64,000 nucleotides of DNA. Source: Labilibaculum manganireducens (GTDB taxonomy: Bacteria > Bacteroidota > Bacteroidia > Bacteroidales > Marinifilaceae). Position numbers and translations under genes: made by a program. Location of the stretch: NCBI RefSeq assembly GCF_002843385.1, contig NZ_MVDE01000001.1, positions 62,001 through 126,000 of the forward strand, in the 5' to 3' direction. Every line of letters begins with the position of its first letter. Position 1 is the first letter of the stretch. Positions 17,689 to 26,009 of this stretch are shown piece by piece. Below the pieces are notes generated by a model, which was not told where the DNA came from, did no database searches, and worked only from the letters and a program-made list of their open reading frames with translations.

Positions 17689-18109
17689 CGTTTAAAAAGA
17701 ACAATTCAATGGTTTCGTTATCTATTTCGTTAAAATAGGGATCGATTAAATTCGATTGCTGAATATTTTCAGTATCCGAAGCAAAATTTGCTCCCATAAA
17801 AATGCCCGATCCAATAGCCAGTACAAACAGGATACTCACAAATACAGGGATTAACAGTCTGGTAAAAACCGGCTGATTGGCTGTTCTTTGCTCTTCCTTA
17901 AAACGATTCATCGTTTTTGAGACAAAATATGGATTCGGCTGCAGCGATTTCTCCTTCTCGATAACATCCATAGCCGACTGAAGTAAAACCAAACGATTGG
18001 AACATGAACTGCACTCCGACAAATGATTCTCCATCTGCAGCATTTCATCCTTCAAGAGTTCCTTTTCCAGATAAAAAATTAATTTGCTATTTACCTCGTT
18101 GCATTTCAT
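17672..18109 (-). CDS. Anti-sigma factor with zinc-finger (zf-HC2) domain
   Basis: The 145-residue protein begins with a ZAS/zf-HC2 domain. Its motif HLSECSSC (His29, Cys33, Cys36) binds zinc and the sigma factor. One membrane helix lies at about 84-107 (LLIPVFVSILFVLAIGSGIF), and a short acidic periplasmic tail follows. It sits 46 nt downstream of the ECF sigma gene and overlaps the next gene by 17 nt. It should hold the sigma factor inactive until an envelope signal arrives. Confidence 0.88.
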   Translation of the reverse strand: MKCNEVNSKLIFYLEKELLKDEMLQMENHLSECSSCSNRLVLLQSAMDVIEKEKSLQPNPYFVSKTMNRFKEEQRTANQPVFTRLLIPVFVSILFVLAIGSGIFMGANFASDTENIQQSNLIDPYFNEIDNETIELFFLNDGYHE

Positions 18110-18155
18110 TTGTATTGTTTTTTGTATTGGACACCACTTTGAATAAAAACTTGCG

Positions 18156-18731
18156 CTACTTCTTAAAATTTTTATAATACCCGATGAGTTTTTTCTGCAA
18201 ATTCGATTTTGCCCTAAACAGCAGCGACTCTACCGACGATTTCGAAATCTGCATCAAATCAGCAATTTCTGCATAGCTCAGTTCCTCATACTTACTCAAT
18301 GCAAAAGCAATTTTCTGATTTTCGGGCAAAGAATCCAATGCAGCACGAATCGCATTGGCATGATCTTTTTCTTCGAGAGCCTTATCGGGATTTACAAAAC
18401 CTGCCTTCTCCTGAACCTCTTCCTTTTTTCCCTGAAAAAAATCTTCGATACGACTAAAAAACTTTCTCCTTTTATTGGCCCGAATTGCATTTAAACTGCG
18501 TGTTATTGTAATTCTATACAACCAGGTTTTCAGGCTCGACTCATTTCTAAAATCGCTTATCGAATGATAAACCTGAATAAAAACATCCTGGGCAATATCT
18601 TCAGCATCTGTCTGATTGTGAATCATCCCCATAGCCGTATTCACCACCATCGACTGATAGGTCTCTACAAGCTGGCGAAATGCTGTTTCGTTTCCGGATT
18701 TGAGTTGTTCAACTAACTCCTTTTCAATCAT
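18156..18731 (-). CDS. ECF RNA polymerase sigma factor (RpoE-like)
   Basis: The 191-residue protein starts at MIEKELVEQLKSGNETAF (18731); a longer frame to 18812 does not fit the family. Region 2 includes DAEDIAQDVFIQVYHSISDFR and the promoter-melting WLYRITITRSLNAIR. Region 4 is the helix-turn-helix YEELSYAEIADLMQISKSSVESLLFRAKSNLQKKL. It is the first gene of a four-gene operon with its anti-sigma factor and two Spy-like proteins, so it probably controls envelope-stress genes, including its own operon. Confidence 0.92.
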   Translation of the reverse strand: MIEKELVEQLKSGNETAFRQLVETYQSMVVNTAMGMIHNQTDAEDIAQDVFIQVYHSISDFRNESSLKTWLYRITITRSLNAIRANKRRKFFSRIEDFFQGKKEEVQEKAGFVNPDKALEEKDHANAIRAALDSLPENQKIAFALSKYEELSYAEIADLMQISKSSVESLLFRAKSNLQKKLIGYYKNFKK

Positions 18732-19014
18732 GGTAAAAATACTTCGATGCTGATTATGTGAATTTAAATGCTTAGACACCCATTCGCAAATAAACTTGCG
18801 TTCTTTCACCAAAAAAATTGAAATAAGTAAATCTAAAAACTTCGATAAAGCAGGTATTTATTTATCTTTTTAGTATGTTAAGCAAAATGATTTTCATAAA
18901 TTAGCGCTTTTTTATTTTAAAAATAAAACTTAACTGTGGAATCAAACACCACTATAAAAATAGGGCGTATCCGAAAAGCCAAACGAGTAGGATTATAATA
19001 TATAATTTAGCAAA

Positions 19015-19353
19015 ATGGATTCACAGAAAGTGGACATGTTTATCATGACCTATGGAAAGTTTTTTGAAAGTACCCAAATTATTGGGGTAAGAGAAAGCTT
19101 AAAAAATGCCGATGAATCAAAATGGGAAATTGTTCAATCTATCTCATTTAAAGATCCAACAACAAGTTTAATCGTTTCCTTACTTGGCGGCCCCTTTGGC
19201 ATCGATCGTTTCTTTTTAGGCGATACAGGATTGGGAATTGGCAAATTGGTAACATGTGGTGGCTTTGGAATCTGGACTCTTATCGATTGGTTTCTGATTA
19301 TGGGCGCAGCAAAAGAAAAAAACATGTCGAAACTTATGCAGGCACTGGCTTAA
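19015..19353 (+). CDS. TM2 domain membrane protein
   Basis: The 112-residue protein has a cytoplasmic N-terminal part and a TM2 domain. The two helices are joined by the signature GGPFGIDRFFLGDTG and followed by GGFGIWTLIDWFLI. Function of TM2 proteins is unknown; many accompany membrane quality-control or M48 protease genes. The stop codon overlaps the next start (TAATG at 19351-19355), which marks the beginning of a tightly coupled operon. Confidence 0.88.
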   Translation: MDSQKVDMFIMTYGKFFESTQIIGVRESLKNADESKWEIVQSISFKDPTTSLIVSLLGGPFGIDRFFLGDTGLGIGKLVTCGGFGIWTLIDWFLIMGAAKEKNMSKLMQALA

Positions 19354-19772
19354 TGGCAGGAAGCAGGAATCGGCTTTATATGCTGCTGATTGGAGCATGT
19401 TTAGTGGGGTATCTATGGTTATTTGTCAACCTAAATAAAGAAACTTCAATATTTCCGAATGAAGTAAATGTTTGTTTGTTTAAAAAAATAAGCACAATTC
19501 CCTGTCCTTCCTGCGGCTCTACAAGGTCTGTTCTATCTTTGCTTCATGGCAGGATAGAACAGGCTTTTCTTTTAAATCCTATAGGCCTTCTTCTATTTTT
19601 AATAATGACGGCAAGTCCGATTTGGATCTGTATTGATTTTCTGCTTAAAAAGGATAGCTTTTTTATTTTTTACAACAAAGCAGAGCACATCCTAAAACAA
19701 AAACTCGTTGCCATACCTCTTATCGTGTTGGTTCTCTTGAATTGGATTTGGAACATTTATAAAGACATATGA
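19353..19772 (+). CDS. DUF2752 membrane protein
   Basis: The 139-residue protein starts at MAGSRNRLYML (19353), overlapping the stop of the TM2 gene. Two or three membrane helices surround the DUF2752 signature CPSCGSTRSVLSLLHG, followed by AFLLNPIGLLLFL. The Cys-x-x-Cys pair suggests a metal or redox role, but no function is established. It overlaps the next gene by 4 nt (ATGA at 19769). Confidence 0.85.
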   Translation: MAGSRNRLYMLLIGACLVGYLWLFVNLNKETSIFPNEVNVCLFKKISTIPCPSCGSTRSVLSLLHGRIEQAFLLNPIGLLLFLIMTASPIWICIDFLLKKDSFFIFYNKAEHILKQKLVAIPLIVLVLLNWIWNIYKDI

Positions 19773-20227
19773 TATCAACTGGTAAGTTTGCTTACGAACC
19801 AAAAGATGATGAAGCTGAAAAAGCTTCGAACAGCTATGTGATGTCGCTTGCTGCGCTGACAGCAGGATTACCTCTCCCTATAATAAATTTGATTGCAACT
19901 TTCTTTTTTTTTATCGCCAATAGAAAAGGAACCTACTTTGTTCGCTGGCACTGCACACAGGCATTGTTATCGCAATTCTCTTTGCTATTCATAAACAGCT
20001 TTGGCTTTTGGTGGACCACAGCAATCCTGTTCGATTCCGAACCCATTACAAACAGATACTTTTCCTATCTGATTACTGCTTTTATTTTCAATCTGGCCGA
20101 ATTTATAACAACAATATATACAGCAGTACACACTCGAAAAGGAATTCATGTATCGTGGTGGTTCTATGGTCGCTTAACCGATCTACTTTGTCATCCGAAA
20201 ACAGAAATACCCAAGAAATTATTTTAA
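19769..20227 (+). CDS. DUF4870-like four-helix membrane protein
   Basis: The 152-residue protein has four hydrophobic stretches. The NLIATFFFFIANRKGTYFVRWHCTQALLSQ segment resembles DUF4870, where a helix is followed by F-x-x-x-H/C-x-x-Q-A. It is the third gene of the coupled operon, with a 4-nt overlap upstream and a 24-nt gap downstream. Function is unknown; membrane localisation is clear. Confidence 0.7.
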   Translation: MISTGKFAYEPKDDEAEKASNSYVMSLAALTAGLPLPIINLIATFFFFIANRKGTYFVRWHCTQALLSQFSLLFINSFGFWWTTAILFDSEPITNRYFSYLITAFIFNLAEFITTIYTAVHTRKGIHVSWWFYGRLTDLLCHPKTEIPKKLF

Positions 20228-20251
20228 CCAAGCTTATTTCAGATTGAAAAT

Positions 20252-20605
20252 ATGAAGATCTTATTATTTCAGGCTATTATATCCATCAGTTTATTCTTTG
20301 GAATTTGGGGTTTACTTACTAACGTTAATTGGATTTCTATTTTTCAGATGGAACGAATTCAAGAAAATACGGAAGAAAAACCGGGAGAGCTCTACTGGAA
20401 GCTTTTTAATGAATATGAGGGAGTGATAAAAAACATTGAAGTTCTCGCTCCTCTGGATAGTATTCTTTCCAAAATTTATACTTCTAATAACATTGACAGG
20501 ACGCAAATTAAAGTCCACATTATTGAGAGTGACGAAATATCTACCAAGAATCAAAATCCAGGAATATCTGAAAAAGATGCAATGGAAAATCGGGAATTAA
20601 ATTGA
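20252..20605 (+). pseudogene. Truncated M48-type peptidase remnant (or small membrane protein)
   Basis: The 117-residue frame has one N-terminal membrane helix (about 3-25). Its LDSILSKIYTSNNIDRTQIKVHIIESDEI stretch resembles the region just before the catalytic core of Bacteroidota M48 metallopeptidases. After ESDEI the expected N-A-F-A and HExxH core is missing. The chain ends with an unrelated STKNQNPGISEKDAMENRELN. TM2, DUF2752 and DUF4870 genes are often followed by an intact M48 gene, so this looks like a remnant cut by rearrangement next to the tandem array. The homology is from memory. A genuine short protein is the alternative. Confidence 0.5.
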
Positions 20606-20755
20606 AACTGTAATACAGAAGCAGAAGAAAGAATCTTTGACAGTAAAGAAAACAGAAAGAAGATTTGAATAATTTTGTGCAAGCGCAGATCAATTAAAAA
20701 ACAATACGACTATTAAAAATTAAGTAATAATCTGTCAAGCTATTTCAGGAGAAGA

Positions 20756-21040
20756 CACTTTCCCTTGCCCAAAAGTGCTTCCCGAGGCTAAAAAGTGCTT
20801 TCCCCTGCCAAAAAGTAAGTTCCCGATACTTAAAAGTGAATTCCCAATGCTAAAAAGCGACAATTTGTCGGAAAAAGCGTACTCCCGATCGTAAAAAGTG
20901 AATTCCTTATGTACAAAAGTGCTTTCCCTGTCCTAAAAAGCTTTCTCCCAATGGTAAAAAGTTCCTTCCCTGAATAAAAAAGTAAATTTTTAGTTTAAAA
21001 AATGAATTCCTAATCATAAAAAGTAAAATACCCTGACACA
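20756..21040. repeat. Degenerate tandem array, period about 20.6 nt
   Basis: Thirteen units start at 20771, 20790, 20810, 20832, 20852, 20872, 20893, 20915, 20935, 20956, 20976, 20997 and 21018. The consensus is roughly AAAAAGTGaaTTCCCnATnnT, with the A run and the central TTCCC best kept. It lies between the M48 remnant and the gene at 21220. No frame stays open across it. The rest of the 20606-21219 gap shows no gene. Confidence 0.85.
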
Positions 21041-21219
21041 TTGGTTTTTTTACAGCCTAGCAATCCATTTCCAGCCTTATTAACATATCCACCCTGGCAT
21101 TAAAACATAATTTTAGCTTCTTATGTTTTTGTTTTTTGAAATATTATACTTACTTTCAATATCGATTAAAAAAAAACATATAGATAAACAGAATAATTGA
21201 CCCTGAAAAAGACATTATC

Positions 21220-21864
21220 ATGCCAAAAAGTTTACAAAAATCATTAGAAGAATGTAGAATACTCGTATATGGTTTATCGGGTAACGAAGCTATTAAAACA
21301 CGAATTGCAGCGATTTATCCGGAAGATCGAATTTTGACTGGAGTAAAGCTTTACGAAAATGCCAAATCGGCTTTCGAAAGCCAATCGACAGAAAAAATTG
21401 AATCGACAGAAGCAAATCGTGAATTTAAAATTGTTTACGACAAGATATACGGGCAATTGGTGAAGATCCGTAAAGCCAGTCGTTACTTCTTCAAGAATAA
21501 TGCTGAACTAAGCACTCTTCTTCGTTTAAACAAGGAAATACCGGGCAATTATGCTGACTGGAAAAACCTATGTGAGGAAACTACAAATGCAGTTCTTCAG
21601 CACATTGTAATTCAGGATAAATTAGCATTGGTTGAGTTAGGCTCTGAAGAAATTACTGAAATGGTACAGCAACTGGAAAAAATTGATGAGTTAAAAATAA
21701 AAGCGCAAAAAGAGGATGGTGAAGCTCAGGTTGCTACGGTTCGAAAACAAGAAACCTTTAACAAATTAATGGCATACTGCAACGATTTACGCGCCTGTCT
21801 GGATCTGTTTTACGAAAGGTCGGAACGCCAAACCTTGGAACAGCTTGGAATATTGGTTAAATAG
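21220..21864 (+). CDS. Conserved hypothetical helical protein (214 aa)
   Basis: A soluble, mostly alpha-helical protein with no signal peptide or membrane segment. Residues 60-90 (FKIVYDKIYGQLVKIRKASRYFFKNN) and 140-190 (KIDELKIKAQKEDGEAQVATVRK) are likely coiled coils. I do not recognise a catalytic motif. The gene stands alone after the 21-nt array and before the convergent mannan locus, with its own terminator. The array might belong to its control region, which is a guess. Confidence 0.7.
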   Translation: MPKSLQKSLEECRILVYGLSGNEAIKTRIAAIYPEDRILTGVKLYENAKSAFESQSTEKIESTEANREFKIVYDKIYGQLVKIRKASRYFFKNNAELSTLLRLNKEIPGNYADWKNLCEETTNAVLQHIVIQDKLALVELGSEEITEMVQQLEKIDELKIKAQKEDGEAQVATVRKQETFNKLMAYCNDLRACLDLFYERSERQTLEQLGILVK

Positions 21865-21895
21865 AGACTACTACCACATATATATTTTGAAATGT

Positions 21896-21928
21896 ACCCC
21901 CAATTGCTTTACAGCGGTTGGGGTTTTT
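21896..21928 (+). terminator. Rho-independent terminator of the helical-protein gene
   Basis: Stem of acccccaattgc (21896-21907) with gcggttggggt (21915-21924), slightly imperfect, followed by five T. Confidence 0.7.
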
Positions 21929-21933
21929 CGCAA

Positions 21934-21963
21934 TAAAAAAGACGTGGTAAAAACCGCGTCTTT
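21934..21963 (-). terminator. Rho-independent terminator of the mannan locus
   Basis: On the minus strand, aaagacgcgg pairs with ccacgtcttt (21954-21963 with 21938-21947, one wobble pair), then a T run. It lies 50 nt past the GH5 stop, the last gene of the locus. Confidence 0.75.
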
Positions 21964-22013
21964 CTGATATCTCATTGATTCGGTTTTCCCGAACATGAAC
22001 TGTGGAGCAATAG

Positions 22014-23300
22014 CTAAAATTTAGATCCGCAGCATCTTTTTATGATTGCAAGAGTTGTAGAATCTTTATCATACACTCCATACCATCCCTGCAGTTCGTG
22101 AGGAGGATCTCCTAAATAAGTATCACCTTTTTTCCAGAATTCTCCCGGATGTGGTGGTCTTCCTTCTCCTGAATAGGACCAAAAATTTACACCTCTCACC
22201 ATTCCATTGTTCTTTATGGATTCATCTACTTTGCTGAAAATAAATTCGTAAAAACGATCGCGGCAATTGGTTGTTGTGTCGGGAGAAAAAGATGAACCAT
22301 CGCGGGCAATTCCAAATTCTTCGAGCACTATTGGCTTTTGAAGCTTTTTAGCTGCATCTACATGAACATCCCAATAAGAATTTACCTTTTGAAGCATTTC
22401 AGTGTATACCGAATCGCTTTGTTCGGGACTGTACCAGCCCCAGTTTTGTGCCCAGATGTGCATGGTTATGTAATCGATATTCGAATCGTCGTTATCAATT
22501 AAAACATTAACACCGGAAACCAAATCGGCCGTATTTCCTTCGGTACCCAAACACACTAAATGATTTGAATCAAGACTTTTGATATAGCCTGAAGTGGCAC
22601 GCGTCCATTTCTGCAGTTGCTTAGGCACATCGTAACCCCGTGGTTCGTTCGCCAATTGCCAGGCCATAATCACAGCATCATCTTTATAGGCTTTTCCGGT
22701 TATCGAATTAATTCTGCCAATAATGGTTTTAATATGATTCTTCATCATCTCCTGCGCCGAATCGTTGCTAAAAAACTGTTTGGAATAGTCGGTGAACTGC
22801 TGCCACGAAGTTGGGGGCTCCTGAGGATAGGGAACTTCACCCATACCTGCCCAACGCAGATACTGAGGAAATCCCCCACTCCAGGTCCAGAAATTACCAA
22901 GCACCATAACCGCTTTCATCTCTCTTTTTCCCATTTCGGCAAGCAGGAAATCCAATCCTTGCCATATATCATTGTTGTACACTCCCGGAGCCGTTTGCAA
23001 GGCTGGATGGATACAGTAGCGCATAGCAGAGTCCGCTTCACTTGCAGCCAATATCCGCAAATTGGTAATCCCTAATTCCTGCATCTCATCCAATTCCCTT
23101 ACTAATCGCTGCTGATCGCCCGATTGAGGCGCTCCCAGATTCATTCCCTGCCAATAATTAGCTCCTTTAAAGCTATATTCCTTTCCGTTTAGTGTGAATC
23201 CATTGTTAGCCACTTTAACAAAGTTGGCTTCATTTTTTTGCTGACAAGCAGAAAAAGCAATGAGTATGCCGGCTAATAAAAAGAGTAGAGTCTTGTTCAT
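22014..23300 (-). CDS. GH5 endo-beta-1,4-mannanase lipoprotein (GH5_7-like)
   Basis: The start is MNKTLLFLLAG (23300), giving a lipoprotein signal with lipobox FSACQ (Cys19). The (beta/alpha)8 catalytic domain spans about 25-425. The acid/base is Glu219 in QLANEPRG and the nucleophile Glu328 in VLEEFG. Its closest resemblance is GH5 subfamily 7, which cuts mannan, galactomannan and glucomannan internally. It is the last gene of the operon, 49 nt after the GH2 gene. As a lipoprotein it may face outward to start degradation or work in the periplasm on imported oligomers. Confidence 0.88.
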   Translation of the reverse strand: MNKTLLFLLAGILIAFSACQQKNEANFVKVANNGFTLNGKEYSFKGANYWQGMNLGAPQSGDQQRLVRELDEMQELGITNLRILAASEADSAMRYCIHPALQTAPGVYNNDIWQGLDFLLAEMGKREMKAVMVLGNFWTWSGGFPQYLRWAGMGEVPYPQEPPTSWQQFTDYSKQFFSNDSAQEMMKNHIKTIIGRINSITGKAYKDDAVIMAWQLANEPRGYDVPKQLQKWTRATSGYIKSLDSNHLVCLGTEGNTADLVSGVNVLIDNDDSNIDYITMHIWAQNWGWYSPEQSDSVYTEMLQKVNSYWDVHVDAAKKLQKPIVLEEFGIARDGSSFSPDTTTNCRDRFYEFIFSKVDESIKNNGMVRGVNFWSYSGEGRPPHPGEFWKKGDTYLGDPPHELQGWYGVYDKDSTTLAIIKRCCGSKF

Positions 23301-23349
23301 AGTTTTTATAAGTTTATGCACCAATATTTTTTAGGTGCTGTAGTTTTTC

Positions 23350-25950
23350 TTACTCGGAAATTTGCTGCAAATGCCTTATTTGCAAATCGCTTTGCTGCGG
23401 CACATCATTTCCTGTCAATTCTATTGTTCGTTTTTCGCCCGGCAGCAAATCAAAGTAATTATCGGAACATCTGATATCTGAATCCTTAAAATTCAGGTAC
23501 AAATCGCGAACTAATTTATCGGCTGAAACTTGAATAAAGTGCCTGCCTTCTTTTTCAATCAATTGTACGTTAATCTTAGCTTCGGGCAAAAGCAGATCTT
23601 TTGGTTTGGCAAAATAGTACTTGCCGTCAGTCAGGAGCTGATCCTCTTCTCTTACTTCCATTTGCAGCACAACCGAATTTTTATCGAATTTACCAAGTAG
23701 ATCAGCAAGACTGCTTGTGAAAAGTACCGAACTGGTATTGGCTGCCAAATCAACAGAAATTTCCTGTTTAAACAATTGTTCTCCTTTAAAACTGATCAGA
23801 TTCAGACTCAAAACACCCTTCTTCCCAACCAATAAATCTGAAACACCATAAATAGCCAGAGTATCATTTTTTGCAAAAGCAGACAGCAAAACGGGTTGAT
23901 ATGCTTTTCGAACCATGTAATGCATGGCTTTCCATTTGTGATAATAATCGGTACTGCTCCAACTGGCAACCGGCCAGCAATCGTTAATCTGCCAGTAAAG
24001 AGTTCCCATGCAATAAGGTCTGGCCCGTCGGTGTGCTTCAACCGCGGTTTTTATTCCCCTTGCCTGCAATACCTGACTCATGTATAGAAATTTCTCAAAA
24101 TCAGTGGGTACTTTGTAATCCCAACCCATGTATTCTTTAATGCGCAAATTACCTATTCCGCTTCGCTGATGAGAAGCCATCACTTCTGATTCGATGTTGT
24201 AATCTTCGGGTAAGGTGTACTTTTTCACCGTTTCGAAATCGGGGAAAGATTGAAAACCGTATTCGCTCATAAAACGAGCTTTGTATTTGTCAAAATCCTC
24301 GAACGGATGCAATCCGTGCCACACGCCCCAATAGTGCATATCTCCGCTCCTGTTATCGTAATCAGCATGCTTTTCGGGTTCGAATCCTGCCTGAGGCGAC
24401 GATGGCCAATAGTCATCTCCATCGGTATATTCCGCAACTGCATCCGGTAAAATGTCATGGAAAATATCCATGTATGCCTTTTGAATTTCTTCGCGTTGTT
24501 CCTCGTTATATAGTTCTTTCCAACCCCAACCCGATTTGGAAAAATAACTCCAGGCAGTATTTATTTCGTTGTTCCCGCACCAAAGGGCAATGGATGGATG
24601 GTTGCGCAAACGCACAATATTGTCTTTGGCTTCCTGTTTCACATTTTCTAAAAATTCCTCGTTGCCCGGATACAAGGAGCAGGCAAACATGAAATCCTGC
24701 CAAACCATAATGCCGTTTTTATCGCACAAATCATAGAAAATATCGTTCTCGTATGTGCCGCCTCCCCAAACACGAAGCATGTTCATGTTGGCATCTTTTG
24801 CATCGGCAATTACTTTTTCGTAATCGGCTTTGCTAACCCGCGGCAAAAAATTATCATTGGGAATGTAATTTGCACCTTTTGCAAAAACAGCAACTCCATT
24901 CAGTTCAAAATAGAACGACTCCCCTGCCTCATCTTTTTCCCGAACCAGTTTCAGACTTCTTAATCCTGTATTTACAACATATTTAGCCATTACAGAATTG
25001 TCCTTTACCAATTGAGCTTCGAATTGGTACCTATTCGGCTCACCCAATCCGTTCGACCACCACAATTTTGGGTTTTCGATATTGAATGGAACAGAAATCA
25101 AATTGCTTCCTTTTTCAATTTCAACCTGCTTATTCAGCAATTCCTTGCCTGTAGATTGATCTTTTACGATTACTTTTCCTGTAAAAGCTTCGTTTGCTTC
25201 CACTGTAAAATCTGCAGTCAGTTTAGCCTGTTCTTTCTTTACCGATTTTTGCTGAATGAACACATCTTTAATACGAACTTCATCCCAGGCTTTAAGCTCA
25301 ATTGGCCGCCAAATACCGGAGGTCACAAAACGCGGTCCCCAATCCCAGCCATAATGATAACCGGCTTTGCGTGTAAAAACAGACACTTTTTTGTCGCCCA
25401 ACCCGCCATTCTCCGATTGATCATTGCTTGCTGGGTATGTATAGGCTGATGCGTTCAATAATTCCAATCCTTTTTTAACAGGAGAATGAAAATAGATGCG
25501 AAGTTGATTCTCGCCTGCTTTTGCCAGCTTTTTAATATCTATTTCCCATTCCCGAAACATATTATCGGCTTTCAACACCAACGAACCGTTAACATACACA
25601 TCGGCATAGGTATCCAATCCTTTAAAACCGAGATGCAGATTTTGCCTGCTGATTTCCTTTTCGGATAATTGAAAAGAACTGCTGTATTCCCAATCCTCTT
25701 TATCAATCCATTGCTGATTTTTCTCGTTTGTACGATAAAACGGATCTTCAATCTGTTTATTCGCAAGCAAATCGGTATGAATGGTTCCGGGTACTGCCGC
25801 GTTTCCTGCAAGCTCACTATTTACCTGATGATAAGTCCAGTTGGAGTTTAATTCCCTTGTTTCCATGTTTTTAATTTCATTCGGTTGACATGCATTAAAT
25901 AGTCCTGTAAAAAATAGTAATGCCATTAAATTCAACCTGTAATTGTTCAT
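23350..25950 (-). CDS. GH2 beta-mannosidase lipoprotein
   Basis: The 866-residue protein has a lipobox LFNAC (Cys21). It then follows the classic GH2 order: jelly-roll sugar-binding domain, immunoglobulin-like domain, TIM barrel and C-terminal Ig-like domains. The acid/base is Glu462 in WCGNNEI and the nucleophile Glu563 in SEYGFQSF, both as in family beta-mannosidases. It should release mannose from the non-reducing ends of mannooligosaccharides, probably in the periplasm. It lies between the SIAE-like esterase and GH5 genes in the operon. Confidence 0.9.
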   Translation of the reverse strand: MNNYRLNLMALLFFTGLFNACQPNEIKNMETRELNSNWTYHQVNSELAGNAAVPGTIHTDLLANKQIEDPFYRTNEKNQQWIDKEDWEYSSSFQLSEKEISRQNLHLGFKGLDTYADVYVNGSLVLKADNMFREWEIDIKKLAKAGENQLRIYFHSPVKKGLELLNASAYTYPASNDQSENGGLGDKKVSVFTRKAGYHYGWDWGPRFVTSGIWRPIELKAWDEVRIKDVFIQQKSVKKEQAKLTADFTVEANEAFTGKVIVKDQSTGKELLNKQVEIEKGSNLISVPFNIENPKLWWSNGLGEPNRYQFEAQLVKDNSVMAKYVVNTGLRSLKLVREKDEAGESFYFELNGVAVFAKGANYIPNDNFLPRVSKADYEKVIADAKDANMNMLRVWGGGTYENDIFYDLCDKNGIMVWQDFMFACSLYPGNEEFLENVKQEAKDNIVRLRNHPSIALWCGNNEINTAWSYFSKSGWGWKELYNEEQREEIQKAYMDIFHDILPDAVAEYTDGDDYWPSSPQAGFEPEKHADYDNRSGDMHYWGVWHGLHPFEDFDKYKARFMSEYGFQSFPDFETVKKYTLPEDYNIESEVMASHQRSGIGNLRIKEYMGWDYKVPTDFEKFLYMSQVLQARGIKTAVEAHRRARPYCMGTLYWQINDCWPVASWSSTDYYHKWKAMHYMVRKAYQPVLLSAFAKNDTLAIYGVSDLLVGKKGVLSLNLISFKGEQLFKQEISVDLAANTSSVLFTSSLADLLGKFDKNSVVLQMEVREEDQLLTDGKYYFAKPKDLLLPEAKINVQLIEKEGRHFIQVSADKLVRDLYLNFKDSDIRCSDNYFDLLPGEKRTIELTGNDVPQQSDLQIRHLQQISE

Positions 25951-26009
25951 GAGATTGTTGTGGTTTTGACAAAGTTTGTTTTGATATAAATCAATTAGTT
26001 CATCCGAAT

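Noticed and set aside
20756-21040. CRISPR array
   Set aside because: Units are only about 21 nt, all of it degenerate, with no constant repeat plus unique spacer pattern and no cas genes nearby. The same holds for 58955-59275 and for the 147-bp repeats.
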